A stretch of DNA of 64,000 bases, from the NCBI RefSeq assembly GCF_001662875.1, contig NZ_JPVZ01000004.1, positions 124,001 to 188,000 on the forward strand. Reading direction: 5' to 3'. Under the pieces are notes generated by a model. That model had not been told where the DNA came from and searched no databases. It saw nothing but the letters and a program-made list of their open reading frames with translations. The position numbers and the translations under genes are program-made. Every line of letters starts with the position of its first letter. Positions within the stretch are counted from its first letter, which is position 1. Positions 16,971 through 25,365 of the stretch are shown in pieces. The DNA comes from Thalassospira tepidiphila MCCC 1A03514. Its GTDB lineage: Bacteria > Pseudomonadota > Alphaproteobacteria > Rhodospirillales > Thalassospiraceae.

Positions 16971-17630
16971 TTAGTCGTCTGACGCCGAAAGACCAATGGT
17001 CTTTTGCAAAGCACCCCATTCCCAGATCAACTCTGCCAACCGGTCATAACCGAACTTGTCCGGGTGATAGCCATCGCCGCGCCGTAATGCGCGTTGCCAT
17101 GTATCGTCTTCAAGCGTCGTGGCAAGCAGATCGAGATAGGGCACATCAAACCCGCGCGCCGTTTCGAGATAAATCTGGTTCAGCCCTTCGAGGCGCTGAT
17201 TGATTTCCTGACTGGATTTGCTGCCGTTAATCACGGCCTGCGGCCCGACCCAAAGGGTCGGTGCCAGTTTGGATGCCGCCCCGATAATTTCGGCGGCATT
17301 GGCGGCCGACTTTGCCGGGGAAACCCGCATGGTGGTTTCCTCGCCCCGGTCTTCGGCGTGGTTGGCGTCATTCACCCCAAAACTGAAGATCAGGACCGTC
17401 GGGAATTCTTCAACCATCCGAAGGTTGGCTTCAACCTGCCAGCGGGCCTTGAGCCCCTCGGACGTTTCAGCGCGAATACCAAGGTTATAGATCGTGACGT
17501 CACGACCGGCCTCGTCGAGAAGACGCCGGGCCAAACGCATCGGCCAACCGCCCTTTTCACCGTCGCGAACACCATTGACCAGACTGTCGCCAAAACAACA
17601 AATCCGATGTCCAATTGCGCCTGTCGTCAT
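16971..17630 (-). CDS. SGNH/GDSL family hydrolase
   Basis: 219 residues. Conserved blocks of the SGNH fold are visible: the catalytic Ser in FGDSLVNG, Gly in NLGIRAETS, Asn in FGVNDANHAE, and the Asp/His pair in DGYHPDKFGY. Members are esterases or lipases acting on acyl groups of lipids or sugars. There is no clear signal peptide, so it is probably cytoplasmic. The start overlaps the stop of the CCA-adding enzyme gene by 4 bases, making it the last gene of a five-gene minus-strand run. Substrate unknown. Confidence 0.88.
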   Translation of the reverse strand: MTTGAIGHRICCFGDSLVNGVRDGEKGGWPMRLARRLLDEAGRDVTIYNLGIRAETSEGLKARWQVEANLRMVEEFPTVLIFSFGVNDANHAEDRGEETTMRVSPAKSAANAAEIIGAASKLAPTLWVGPQAVINGSKSSQEINQRLEGLNQIYLETARGFDVPYLDLLATTLEDDTWQRALRRGDGYHPDKFGYDRLAELIWEWGALQKTIGLSASDD

Positions 17631-18997
17631 TCTTTCTCCTCATCGCCTGCCGTGATCTGGCGGGCAATATAGTCCATCAATTCATCCCGACCGGGTTGGA
17701 AGTCGCGATCGATCCAGTATTCCTCGGCCTGTCTTAAAAGCGCACCGACACGCGGCCCCGCAGGTGCAAGGCCCGCTTTCAGAATATCGCGGCCTTGTAT
17801 CGGCAATTTCACGGGTTGCCAGTTTGCTGCGGCCTCAATCAAGGCTTTCCATTCGTCATTTTCTGCGCGTGTGCAACGTGGTGGCACCGCGGCGCGCGCA
17901 CTCCACGCCAAGAGCACCGCATCACGAAATGCGGGTGCCCCCATCCGGTACAGATCGCGGCGCACGATTTCCGGCCGCAGTTTCGGATCAATCAGCGGCG
18001 CATGCGCAACCATTTCGGCGAAACGGTCGGTTTCTTCGTTCGACAATCGCAAATCACGCGCAAAGCGTTCGGCTGCTGCCAGATTGTCTTCGTCATCATC
18101 GCTGTTACGTCGATCGCCCCCCGGCGCAAACAGTGCTGCAAGACGGCGCAACGGATCGGGCTGAATCGCCGGATCGGCAAGGGCGGTGCTATCAAGCCAC
18201 TGCATGATGCGCAGGCAATCGGTGTGGATCAGTTTGGGCAGAATGGCGGGTAGAATGCCAAACCCGATCATGTCATTGATCGTGCCGGCAGGACTGCGCG
18301 AGCGCAGAAGCTTGAACATCTCGTCGCGAATACGTTCGACCGAAATATCATGAAGGCCGTTTACTGCCTTGCGGCAGGCTTCTGCCCCGACGGGATCGAT
18401 CGGCGGGCGCCCAAACCATGCCTGAAAGCGGAAGAACCGCAAAATACGCAGGAAATCCTCGGCGATGCGGTTTTCGGCCACCCCGATGAACCGCACGCGC
18501 CCGTCGCGCAAATCGGTTTCGCCATCAAACGGGTCATAGATCGTGCCATCAAGGTCGCAGTAAATGGCGTTGAAGGTAAAATCTCGGCGCTTGGCATCTT
18601 CAAGCCAGCTGTCGGTAAAGGCGACCTCCGCATGGCGGCCATCGGTCAGGACATCGACACGCAGCGTCGTGATTTCATAGGCACCGGCATCGGTAATTGC
18701 CGTGACAGTTCCGTGTTTCAGGCCAGTCGGGATGACCCGGATACCTGCCTTTTCCAACGCGGCCTGCGTTTCCTCGGGCGCGAGATCGCAAGCGATATCG
18801 ACATCGACCAGATCGCGTTTCAGCAACGCATCACGCACCACGCCGCCAACAAAGCGCGCACAACCGCCTTGCTGCGCAATGGCATCAAACACGCGGGCGG
18901 TATCATCGGCGACCATGATCCCGTATGGCCGCAATCTGCCGGTTACTTCGAGTGCTGTCATCGCTGCCTTGTTGCCACCTGTCATATCGAGTGCCAC
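17627..18997 (-). CDS. CCA tRNA nucleotidyltransferase / poly(A) polymerase family
   Basis: 456 residues. Adds or repairs the 3' CCA end of tRNA. The class II nucleotidyltransferase head domain is visible in FVGGVVRDALL followed by the metal-binding LVDVDIACD, then TALRVDVLTDGRHAEV, DAKRRDFTFNAIYCDL and the RNA-binding RILRFFRFQAWFG. The C-terminal part is helical. Met codons at residues 5 and 13 are alternative starts. It lies 18 bases after the DUF6111 gene and overlaps the SGNH gene by 4 bases. Confidence 0.93.
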   Translation of the reverse strand: MALDMTGGNKAAMTALEVTGRLRPYGIMVADDTARVFDAIAQQGGCARFVGGVVRDALLKRDLVDVDIACDLAPEETQAALEKAGIRVIPTGLKHGTVTAITDAGAYEITTLRVDVLTDGRHAEVAFTDSWLEDAKRRDFTFNAIYCDLDGTIYDPFDGETDLRDGRVRFIGVAENRIAEDFLRILRFFRFQAWFGRPPIDPVGAEACRKAVNGLHDISVERIRDEMFKLLRSRSPAGTINDMIGFGILPAILPKLIHTDCLRIMQWLDSTALADPAIQPDPLRRLAALFAPGGDRRNSDDDEDNLAAAERFARDLRLSNEETDRFAEMVAHAPLIDPKLRPEIVRRDLYRMGAPAFRDAVLLAWSARAAVPPRCTRAENDEWKALIEAAANWQPVKLPIQGRDILKAGLAPAGPRVGALLRQAEEYWIDRDFQPGRDELMDYIARQITAGDEEKE

Positions 18998-19015
18998 GAC
19001 GGTGGCTGGGCTGTT

Positions 19016-19303
19016 CTATTCCTTGGGTTCGAAATAGCCCGGCTCGACCACGCCGTCACGCAATACCGGCGCATGATAAATGGAATCGGGCGGCGCACCA
19101 GTCCCAAGTGCAGTGAAAATCAGGATTACAGCGGTCAACAACACGCCCAAACCAAACAGCATCAGCCACGGCCCCTTGTTCCATGGCGGGATGATGTCAT
19201 GACCTTCACGGATGGCCTTGGCACGGGCCCATTTCAGCCACAGCCCGTAAATCACAAAGGGCAGGATCAGAGGAAGACCGATCTGGATGATTTGTCGCAA
19301 CAT
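19016..19303 (-). CDS. Small two-helix membrane protein (DUF6111-like)
   Basis: 95 residues with two hydrophobic segments, about 5-24 (IIQIGLPLILPFVIYGLWL) and 46-68 (GPWLMLFGLGVLLTAVILIF), and a soluble tail DSIYHAPVLRDGVVEPGYFE. The sequence and its place next to the CCA-adding enzyme and CoA pyrophosphatase genes match the DUF6111 family of Rhodospirillales; I give that name from memory. Inner-membrane protein of unknown function. It lies 23 bases after the Nudix gene. Confidence 0.8.
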   Translation of the reverse strand: MLRQIIQIGLPLILPFVIYGLWLKWARAKAIREGHDIIPPWNKGPWLMLFGLGVLLTAVILIFTALGTGAPPDSIYHAPVLRDGVVEPGYFEPKE

Positions 19304-19326
19304 AAAGCTCTGTCCTAATATTCGGA

Positions 19327-19971
19327 TTAACGGTTAAGCGATGGTGCATTGGCCCGGATGACTTCAGAGAAGTTGACGAGCATCCCGGCAGTCGCGCCCC
19401 AGATGTAATATTCGCGATACGGAATCGCAAAATACCGCCTGCGGGTGCCCTCGAACGTCACGGTTTGCAGTTTCTGATTTCGCGGATCAAGAATGAAACT
19501 GAGTGGCACTTCAAACACTTCGGCCACTTCGTGGTCATCGGGCTTAAGATCAAATGGCGGTGTGACCAAACCAACGACCGGGGTTACCTGATAGCCGGTC
19601 ACGGTGTAATAATCATCAATCCGGCCCACCAGATCGATGTGACGTCGGGCAAGACCAATTTCTTCCTCTGTCTCGCGGAGCGCGGTTTCTTCAAGGGTGG
19701 CGTCGAATTCTTCCTGCCGCCCACCGGGAAAACTAATCTGACCTGCATGGTCGCTGAGGTGATCAGTACGCCTTGTGAGGATCACATGCAAACCCGCATC
19801 GCGTTTGACCAGCGGCACCAGAACGGCTGCCGGACGCGAAATCAGTTCCCCGTCAGCAAATGCACGTGCGCGCGATTTCGAACCCGGAAAGTCCACCGCA
19901 TGGTCGCCACGGCGCTGCAAAACATCGCCAGTTGGCGCGCGCAAGGCGGCAACGATGTCATCGGGTGTCAT
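19327..19971 (-). CDS. CoA pyrophosphatase (Nudix hydrolase)
   Basis: 214 residues. The Nudix box runs from SFPGGRQEE through LRETEEEIGL, with the metal-binding REXXEE core. Upstream of it, LTRRTDHLSDHAGQISFPGG matches the extra signature of CoA-specific Nudix enzymes, which cleave CoA to phosphopantetheine and 3',5'-ADP. Such enzymes control CoA level or remove damaged CoA. The start overlaps the stop of the DUF1285 gene by 4 bases (ATGA). Cytoplasmic. Confidence 0.92.
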   Translation of the reverse strand: MTPDDIVAALRAPTGDVLQRRGDHAVDFPGSKSRARAFADGELISRPAAVLVPLVKRDAGLHVILTRRTDHLSDHAGQISFPGGRQEEFDATLEETALRETEEEIGLARRHIDLVGRIDDYYTVTGYQVTPVVGLVTPPFDLKPDDHEVAEVFEVPLSFILDPRNQKLQTVTFEGTRRRYFAIPYREYYIWGATAGMLVNFSEVIRANAPSLNR

Positions 19972-20549
19972 TCCGTGGCCTCCATCCGACCGATCTCAAA
20001 AAACTTCCCATGACTGTAAACACCGATACGTATCATGTTGTTGTCAGGGTCACTAATTTCTTCGGCCAATTCGACCAATTGATAGAATACCGACCGGTTC
20101 AGGCGCGCTTCAAGGCCGCGCTCAAGCCCGACATAAGGCGATGGTTCGTCGGTTTCGGGGTCGTGTTCGACGCGCAGGGGATGATCATCATCAAGTTCCA
20201 CCCACTGGTCGATATTGGTCCGAAAACGGATATTCTGATCTTTGCCTTCGCCTTCATTTTGCATTTCAACCGCGATGAAGGCGACGTCCTCGACCTCGAT
20301 CCGGGCCATCTCGGCCGGGGTCACCAACCAGTGCCCGCCTTCCTCATCACGCTGCAACACGGAAGAAAAAAGCTTCACCAGCTCAATTCGGCCAATCGGA
20401 CCACCTTGATAGAACCAGGTTCCATCCCGACCTATAGACATAGGGATATCGCCACAGATTTGTGGGTGCCGCCCGGTGTCGGACTTCTGCCCGCGCAAGC
20501 GCGTCCACAACTTCTCGGCGAGATCGATGGTTTTTTGGTTTTCATTCAT
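19968..20549 (-). CDS. DUF1285 family protein
   Basis: 193 residues. The pattern ICGDIPMSIGRDGTWFYQGG followed by LVKLFSSVLQRDEEG and HWLVTPAEMARIEVEDVAF is that of DUF1285, a two-domain beta-rich family of unknown function common in alphaproteobacteria. No signal peptide or membrane helix. First gene of the minus-strand run DUF1285 - Nudix - DUF6111 - CCA - SGNH, and divergent from the MoxR operon with 113 bases between them, which probably hold both promoters. Confidence 0.87.
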   Translation of the reverse strand: MNENQKTIDLAEKLWTRLRGQKSDTGRHPQICGDIPMSIGRDGTWFYQGGPIGRIELVKLFSSVLQRDEEGGHWLVTPAEMARIEVEDVAFIAVEMQNEGEGKDQNIRFRTNIDQWVELDDDHPLRVEHDPETDEPSPYVGLERGLEARLNRSVFYQLVELAEEISDPDNNMIRIGVYSHGKFFEIGRMEATE

Positions 20550-20662
20550 GCTGTAGAGTTGATCCTGAACCAGACGTTTTCCCGTTATACTTCTGCGATT
20601 TCATCTGCGTTCTCTGGCCTGCCAACGCCTGCACTGCAACATAGGAAGCACAGTCAACCGCC

Positions 20663-21703
20663 ATGACAAACGCGCCACAATTCCCCGAAGAAATGGGTTT
20701 CTCCCAGGAAAGCAGTCTTGAACGCGATGCAGCCCGTCTGGACGAGTGTGTCGCACGGCTGGCCGAAGCCCGCAAAATGATTTCCAGTATTATATTTGGG
20801 CAGAATGATGCCGTAGAGCAAACACTTATCGGCATTTTATCGGGTGGACATGTGCTGATGGTCGGTGCGCCGGGCCTTGGCAAGTCGCTTCTGGCGCACA
20901 CGCTGGGCAAGGTTCTTGGCCTGCTTGACAAGCGTGTCCAGTTCACACCCGATCTGATGCCGGCTGATATTCTGGGTTCCGAAGTTCTTGAAGAAGGGGC
21001 GGACGGCAAACGCGCGTTTCGCTTTATCAAGGGACCGGTATTCTGCCAGTTGCTTTTGGCCGATGAAATCAACCGTGCCAGCCCGCGTACCCAGTCGGCC
21101 CTGTTGCAGGCAATGCAGGAACGCGAAGTATCGGTTGCCGGTTACAGCCACAAACTGCCCGAACCGTTCCATGTTCTGGCCACCCAGAACCCGTTGGAGC
21201 AGGAAGGCACCTATCCCCTGCCCGAAGCACAGCTTGACCGTTTCCTGCTTGAGGTCCGGCTAGGCTATCCCGATGCCGATGAAGAACGCAAGATCGTGAC
21301 CGAAACCACCGGCCGGTATCCGGCCCGCCCGCGACAGGTTCTTCAAACCGATGATCTGGTCGAGGCACAGGACTTTGTCCGCCGCCTGCCGATGCCGGAC
21401 CGCGTTCTTGATACCATCATCGCCCTGTGTCGCGAATGCCGCCCGGAAAGCACATCACTTGCCGATATTCGTGAAAACGTCGCCTGGGGCCCCGGTACAC
21501 GTGCGGCACAGGCCTTGTCACTGGCGTGTCGGGCACGTGCGATGCTGTTTGGGCGCTTTGCCCCATCGATTGAGGATATCGAAGAACTCGCCGTTCCTGT
21601 TTTGCGTCATCGTTTTGGCCTGACCTATGGCGCACGCGCCGAAGGCTTTACCGCAAAAGGGCTGATTACCGATGCGCTTGCCCACCTGCAGGAGAAAAAC
21701 TAA
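20663..21703 (+). CDS. MoxR-type AAA+ ATPase
   Basis: 346 residues. MoxR ATPases are chaperone-like and usually act with VWA-domain proteins to mature or insert cofactors into membrane or periplasmic complexes. Visible are Walker A GAPGLGKSLLA, Walker B LLLADEINRA, the sensor FHVLATQNPLEQEGTYPLPEAQLDRF, and an AAA lid domain. It starts a four-gene operon with a DUF58 protein and two large membrane proteins; the last codons overlap the ribosome binding site of the DUF58 gene. The target complex is not indicated by the sequence. Confidence 0.95.
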   Translation: MTNAPQFPEEMGFSQESSLERDAARLDECVARLAEARKMISSIIFGQNDAVEQTLIGILSGGHVLMVGAPGLGKSLLAHTLGKVLGLLDKRVQFTPDLMPADILGSEVLEEGADGKRAFRFIKGPVFCQLLLADEINRASPRTQSALLQAMQEREVSVAGYSHKLPEPFHVLATQNPLEQEGTYPLPEAQLDRFLLEVRLGYPDADEERKIVTETTGRYPARPRQVLQTDDLVEAQDFVRRLPMPDRVLDTIIALCRECRPESTSLADIRENVAWGPGTRAAQALSLACRARAMLFGRFAPSIEDIEELAVPVLRHRFGLTYGARAEGFTAKGLITDALAHLQEKN

Positions 21704-22657
21704 TTGGTCACCGCCCCCGTGCAGGATCATGTTGCCGCCGCCCGCGCCCTTGCGGCGAAACTGCCACAGCTGATTGATGAGTCGCGCCGAACGGCCATCA
21801 GTCTGCGCAGCGGCCTGCATGGCAATCGCAAGGTCGGACCGGGCAGTGATTTCTGGCAATTCCGCCCCTATGTTCCCGGCGATCCAACCAACCAGATTGA
21901 CTGGCGGCGGTCTGCGCGCAGCGAACATACCTTCATCCGTCAGACCGAATGGCAGGCCAGTCATAATTACTGGATCTGGCCGGTTCTTTCGCCGTCGACC
22001 TATTGGGCATCAAGTGACAAACTGCCGTCAAAGGCCGAACGCACCCTGATCATTTCCATCGCATTGGCCGACCTTTTGATCCGCAACGGCGAAACCGTTG
22101 GCACCTTTGATGGCGAACGCACGCGCATCACATCGGCAGAACATCTTGAAAAACTCGGTCACGCGATGCTGGCAAGTCCGCAAAGCATCGCAGGCCAGGC
22201 GACAAACATTCATCCCGGCCGCAAACATTCGGTTCTGATCCTGGGTGACTTCCTTGAATTTGCGGATCAAAGCGAACAATCGGCACGCACGGTGCGGCGT
22301 CTGGGCCAGTATCAAAATGACGGCGCGCTAGTGCAAATTCTTGATCCTGCGGAAATCGCCCCACCATTTCAGGGACGGGTTGATCTGTTTGATACCGATG
22401 CTCAGATGATTTTTCGCAGCGAAAAGTTCGAAGACCTTACGGAGGGCTATAAACTTCGCGCCCAGAAATGGCGGGCATTGGTCCGCGATGCCGCGCGCCA
22501 GAATGACTGGCTTTATGACCGGCATGTCACATCCGAAAGTGCCAGCCCGACATTGCTGGCCCTGTATCAGCATCTGAGCGAACGACAAAATCAAAGCGGA
22601 TCGAACGGGCGCGGCCGTCCTAACCTGCATCGCCATAACACGCAGGAGATGTCATGA
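21704..22657 (+). CDS. DUF58 family protein
   Basis: 317 residues from a TTG start directly abutting the TAA of the MoxR gene; a GGAG site 9 bases upstream supports it. The DUF58 core is visible in FRPYVPGDPTNQIDWRRSAR followed by HTFIRQTEWQ. DUF58 proteins have a VWA-like fold and accompany MoxR ATPases. No membrane helix is obvious here. The stop overlaps the start of the next gene by 4 bases (ATGA). Confidence 0.92.
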   Translation: MVTAPVQDHVAAARALAAKLPQLIDESRRTAISLRSGLHGNRKVGPGSDFWQFRPYVPGDPTNQIDWRRSARSEHTFIRQTEWQASHNYWIWPVLSPSTYWASSDKLPSKAERTLIISIALADLLIRNGETVGTFDGERTRITSAEHLEKLGHAMLASPQSIAGQATNIHPGRKHSVLILGDFLEFADQSEQSARTVRRLGQYQNDGALVQILDPAEIAPPFQGRVDLFDTDAQMIFRSEKFEDLTEGYKLRAQKWRALVRDAARQNDWLYDRHVTSESASPTLLALYQHLSERQNQSGSNGRGRPNLHRHNTQEMS

Positions 22658-25365
22658 GCCTGTCGGCCATCACATTCCTGTATCCTGCGATGCTGGCCGG
22701 GCTGCTGGCATTGCCGATTGTCTGGCTTTTGATCAGATCGGCACCGCGGTCACCCAAAACCGTTATCTTCCCGGCTGCGCGTATTTTGCGCGGTCTTAAA
22801 AGCAAACGCCGCGATATTCAGCGCGCGCCGATCTGGCAAACCATTCTGCGCTGTTTGATCCTGACACTTCTGATCATTGCCGCTGCCCGCCCGGTGATGA
22901 ACCGCAATGATTTTGCCGCCAACGATGGCGCGATATTGATTATTGCCGATAATGGCTGGGACAGTGCGGCGAACTGGCGGCAATACCGCACGGCATTGCA
23001 ACAGATCGCCAATCAGGCCCGTTTCGAGTTGCAAACGGTCTATATTGCCCAAACCGCGCCCGAGGCCGCAGGTGCCACCACATGGAAACTGCCAGACATT
23101 GTCGGGCCGGTATCGCCCAACGATACCAAGAACCTGTTTGATCGCTTGCAACCACGTCCTTGGCCCTCGGATTATGCCGCCCTTTCGGATTTGATTTCCG
23201 AACGCCCCGAAATGAACAGGGCTGTTGGCAGCATCTTGTGGCTAACCAGCGAGATGGACAGCCCCGGCAAGGCCAAAATCGCATCCGAACTGCTTGATAT
23301 CGCGCCAATCACAACGATCTCACCAACCATCACCGACCGTATCGCCATCCGGTCGCTTAGCCGGTCTGGTACCGGCATGTTGGCAACATTGGCCCATAAT
23401 CGCGATGACCAACCGCGCGAGATTAATCTTCTGGCCCGCGGCGAACGCGGCAATGTCATCCTGCGCCATACGGTCGAAATCACGCCTGACAGCGATCAAA
23501 GCGATGTCGCCATTTTGTTGCCGCGCGATATTTCCAACGCCATTCAATCCGTGGGCATTGAGGGGGTCGAAAGTGCCGCGTCGGTATTTCAGACAGGTGC
23601 GCGCTGGCAGCAACGCCGGGTTGGCGTCGTGGTCAGTTCCGGCGACGGTCCGGGGGTTTTGTCTGATCAGTATTTCTTCCTTGATCGGGCGCTTTCGCCC
23701 TATGCCGATGTGACTTATGCGCCACTTGGAACATTGCTTGAAGACAAGGTCGATGTTCTGGTTTCCGCCGGGCCGATTTCAGGGCTGGGCAGCCAATTTG
23801 ACGCGCTGGAACGCTGGGTCAACGAAGGCGGCATGCTGGTGCGGTTTGCGGGCGACAGTTCGTCGCAGATCGGCAACGAATTCCTGCCCGTCACACTCAG
23901 ACTGGGTAACCGGGACTTTGGCGGGTCAATGTCGTGGGAAAAGCCCAAAAGGTTGCTCGACTTTCCGGACAACAGCCCGTTCCACGGGGTCGAAGTGCCT
24001 GACGACATCACGGTCACCCGCCAATTGCTGGCCGAACCCGACCCCGACATTGTTAGCAAGACGTGGGCACGTTTGACCGATGGGACGCCGCTGATCACCA
24101 GCACACCGCGCAATGCCGGACGGATTGTTCTTTTCCATGTCACGCCATGGGCCGATTGGTCGAACCTGCCGATGTCGGGCCTGTTTGTCGAGCTGTGGCA
24201 GCGGCTTCTTCCCCTTGCCAGTCCGAGCAATCGCAGCGATGCCGAACTGCAAAGCAGCCTGCCAGCCCAGACCATTCTGGACGGCTTTGGCCGACCTCAT
24301 CAGCCAGATGCCTTGATCCTGCCGGTTCAAACCCCGCTTCCGACACCCAACCCGCGCCATCCACCGGGTATTTACGGTGAAAACGGACAGGCGGTTGCGC
24401 TTAATCTTGGTCCGTCACTTTCAGATATCGGTCGCGATGTGGTCTGGCCATCGGGCATCAGCACACGCGAAATCACCGATCAAAGCCAGGTTGATCTTGC
24501 CGCCCTTTGTCTGTTGGCGGCCTTTATCCTGATCTTGTTTGATGCCGCGATTTTGCTTGTGCTGAACAATGTGTCGCTGCGGCGCAGTCGACGCAGCAAT
24601 GCCCTGACATCACTTTTGCTGGCCGCCGTCCTGACGGGTGTGGCCACTACAAGCATGATGATGCCCGCAGCATCCATGGCGGCAACACTGCCCGAGGCCG
24701 CCCTGCAACCGCGTCTGGCGTATCTTGAGACCGGGAATGCCCCGGTAGATCGCCTGAGCCGTGCGGGCATGACAGGCCTAACCGAAATTTTACGCCGGCG
24801 TAGTGCGGCAGACCTCAACACCGTCGATGGCGTTAATCCAGAGACCGACGAGCTTAGTTTCTATCCGCTGATCTATTGGCCACTGGTTGACGGGCAGGAG
24901 CCGTTTTCCGAACGCGCACAGGAACGATTGAACCGTTATCTGAATAATGGTGGCATGATCCTGATCGACAGCCGCGACCGCGAAGTCCAACCGGCGCGCT
25001 TGCGGCGTCTTTTGGCCGGGTTGGAAGTCCCGCTTCTGGATCGTGCGCCAAGTGATCACATCCTGTTTCGCAGTTTCTATCTGCTCGATCACGCATTTGG
25101 CCGGTTTTCCGAACCGCTATGGCTTGATGCCCGCCCCAGCCAACGTCTGGACGGGGTCGCATCGGTTCTGTTTGGGGGCAATGACTGGGCATCGGCCTGG
25201 ATCATTCCCGAAGGCCGCGATGAACTGCGCAGCGAAGACATATCCCCCCGGCAACGCGAAATGGCCTATCGGTTTGGCGTCAATCTGGTGATGTATGCCC
25301 TGACCGGGAGTTACAAGGGCGATCAGGTGCATATCCCGGCCATTCTGGAAAGGTTGGGCCGATGA
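22654..25365 (+). CDS. BatA-like / DUF4159 membrane protein
   Basis: 903 residues. The N-terminus is BatA-like: a helix at about 5-25 (FLYPAMLAGLLALPIVWLLI), a basic loop, and a second helix at about 65-82. A VWA-like region follows (about 90-320), then a region with glutamine-amidotransferase-like segments (about 330-560). Two helices lie at about 610-632 and 645-670. The C-terminal DUF4159 domain (about 690-895) has LSFYPLIYWPLVDGQEP and NGGMILIDSRD. The large central region is probably periplasmic. Overlaps of 4 bases on both sides show tight co-translation within the operon. Confidence 0.88.
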   Translation: MSLSAITFLYPAMLAGLLALPIVWLLIRSAPRSPKTVIFPAARILRGLKSKRRDIQRAPIWQTILRCLILTLLIIAAARPVMNRNDFAANDGAILIIADNGWDSAANWRQYRTALQQIANQARFELQTVYIAQTAPEAAGATTWKLPDIVGPVSPNDTKNLFDRLQPRPWPSDYAALSDLISERPEMNRAVGSILWLTSEMDSPGKAKIASELLDIAPITTISPTITDRIAIRSLSRSGTGMLATLAHNRDDQPREINLLARGERGNVILRHTVEITPDSDQSDVAILLPRDISNAIQSVGIEGVESAASVFQTGARWQQRRVGVVVSSGDGPGVLSDQYFFLDRALSPYADVTYAPLGTLLEDKVDVLVSAGPISGLGSQFDALERWVNEGGMLVRFAGDSSSQIGNEFLPVTLRLGNRDFGGSMSWEKPKRLLDFPDNSPFHGVEVPDDITVTRQLLAEPDPDIVSKTWARLTDGTPLITSTPRNAGRIVLFHVTPWADWSNLPMSGLFVELWQRLLPLASPSNRSDAELQSSLPAQTILDGFGRPHQPDALILPVQTPLPTPNPRHPPGIYGENGQAVALNLGPSLSDIGRDVVWPSGISTREITDQSQVDLAALCLLAAFILILFDAAILLVLNNVSLRRSRRSNALTSLLLAAVLTGVATTSMMMPAASMAATLPEAALQPRLAYLETGNAPVDRLSRAGMTGLTEILRRRSAADLNTVDGVNPETDELSFYPLIYWPLVDGQEPFSERAQERLNRYLNNGGMILIDSRDREVQPARLRRLLAGLEVPLLDRAPSDHILFRSFYLLDHAFGRFSEPLWLDARPSQRLDGVASVLFGGNDWASAWIIPEGRDELRSEDISPRQREMAYRFGVNLVMYALTGSYKGDQVHIPAILERLGR

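Noticed and set aside
18350..19318. 322-residue plus-strand frame opposite the CCA and DUF6111 genes
   Set aside because: Crosses two real genes on the other strand and shows no motif.
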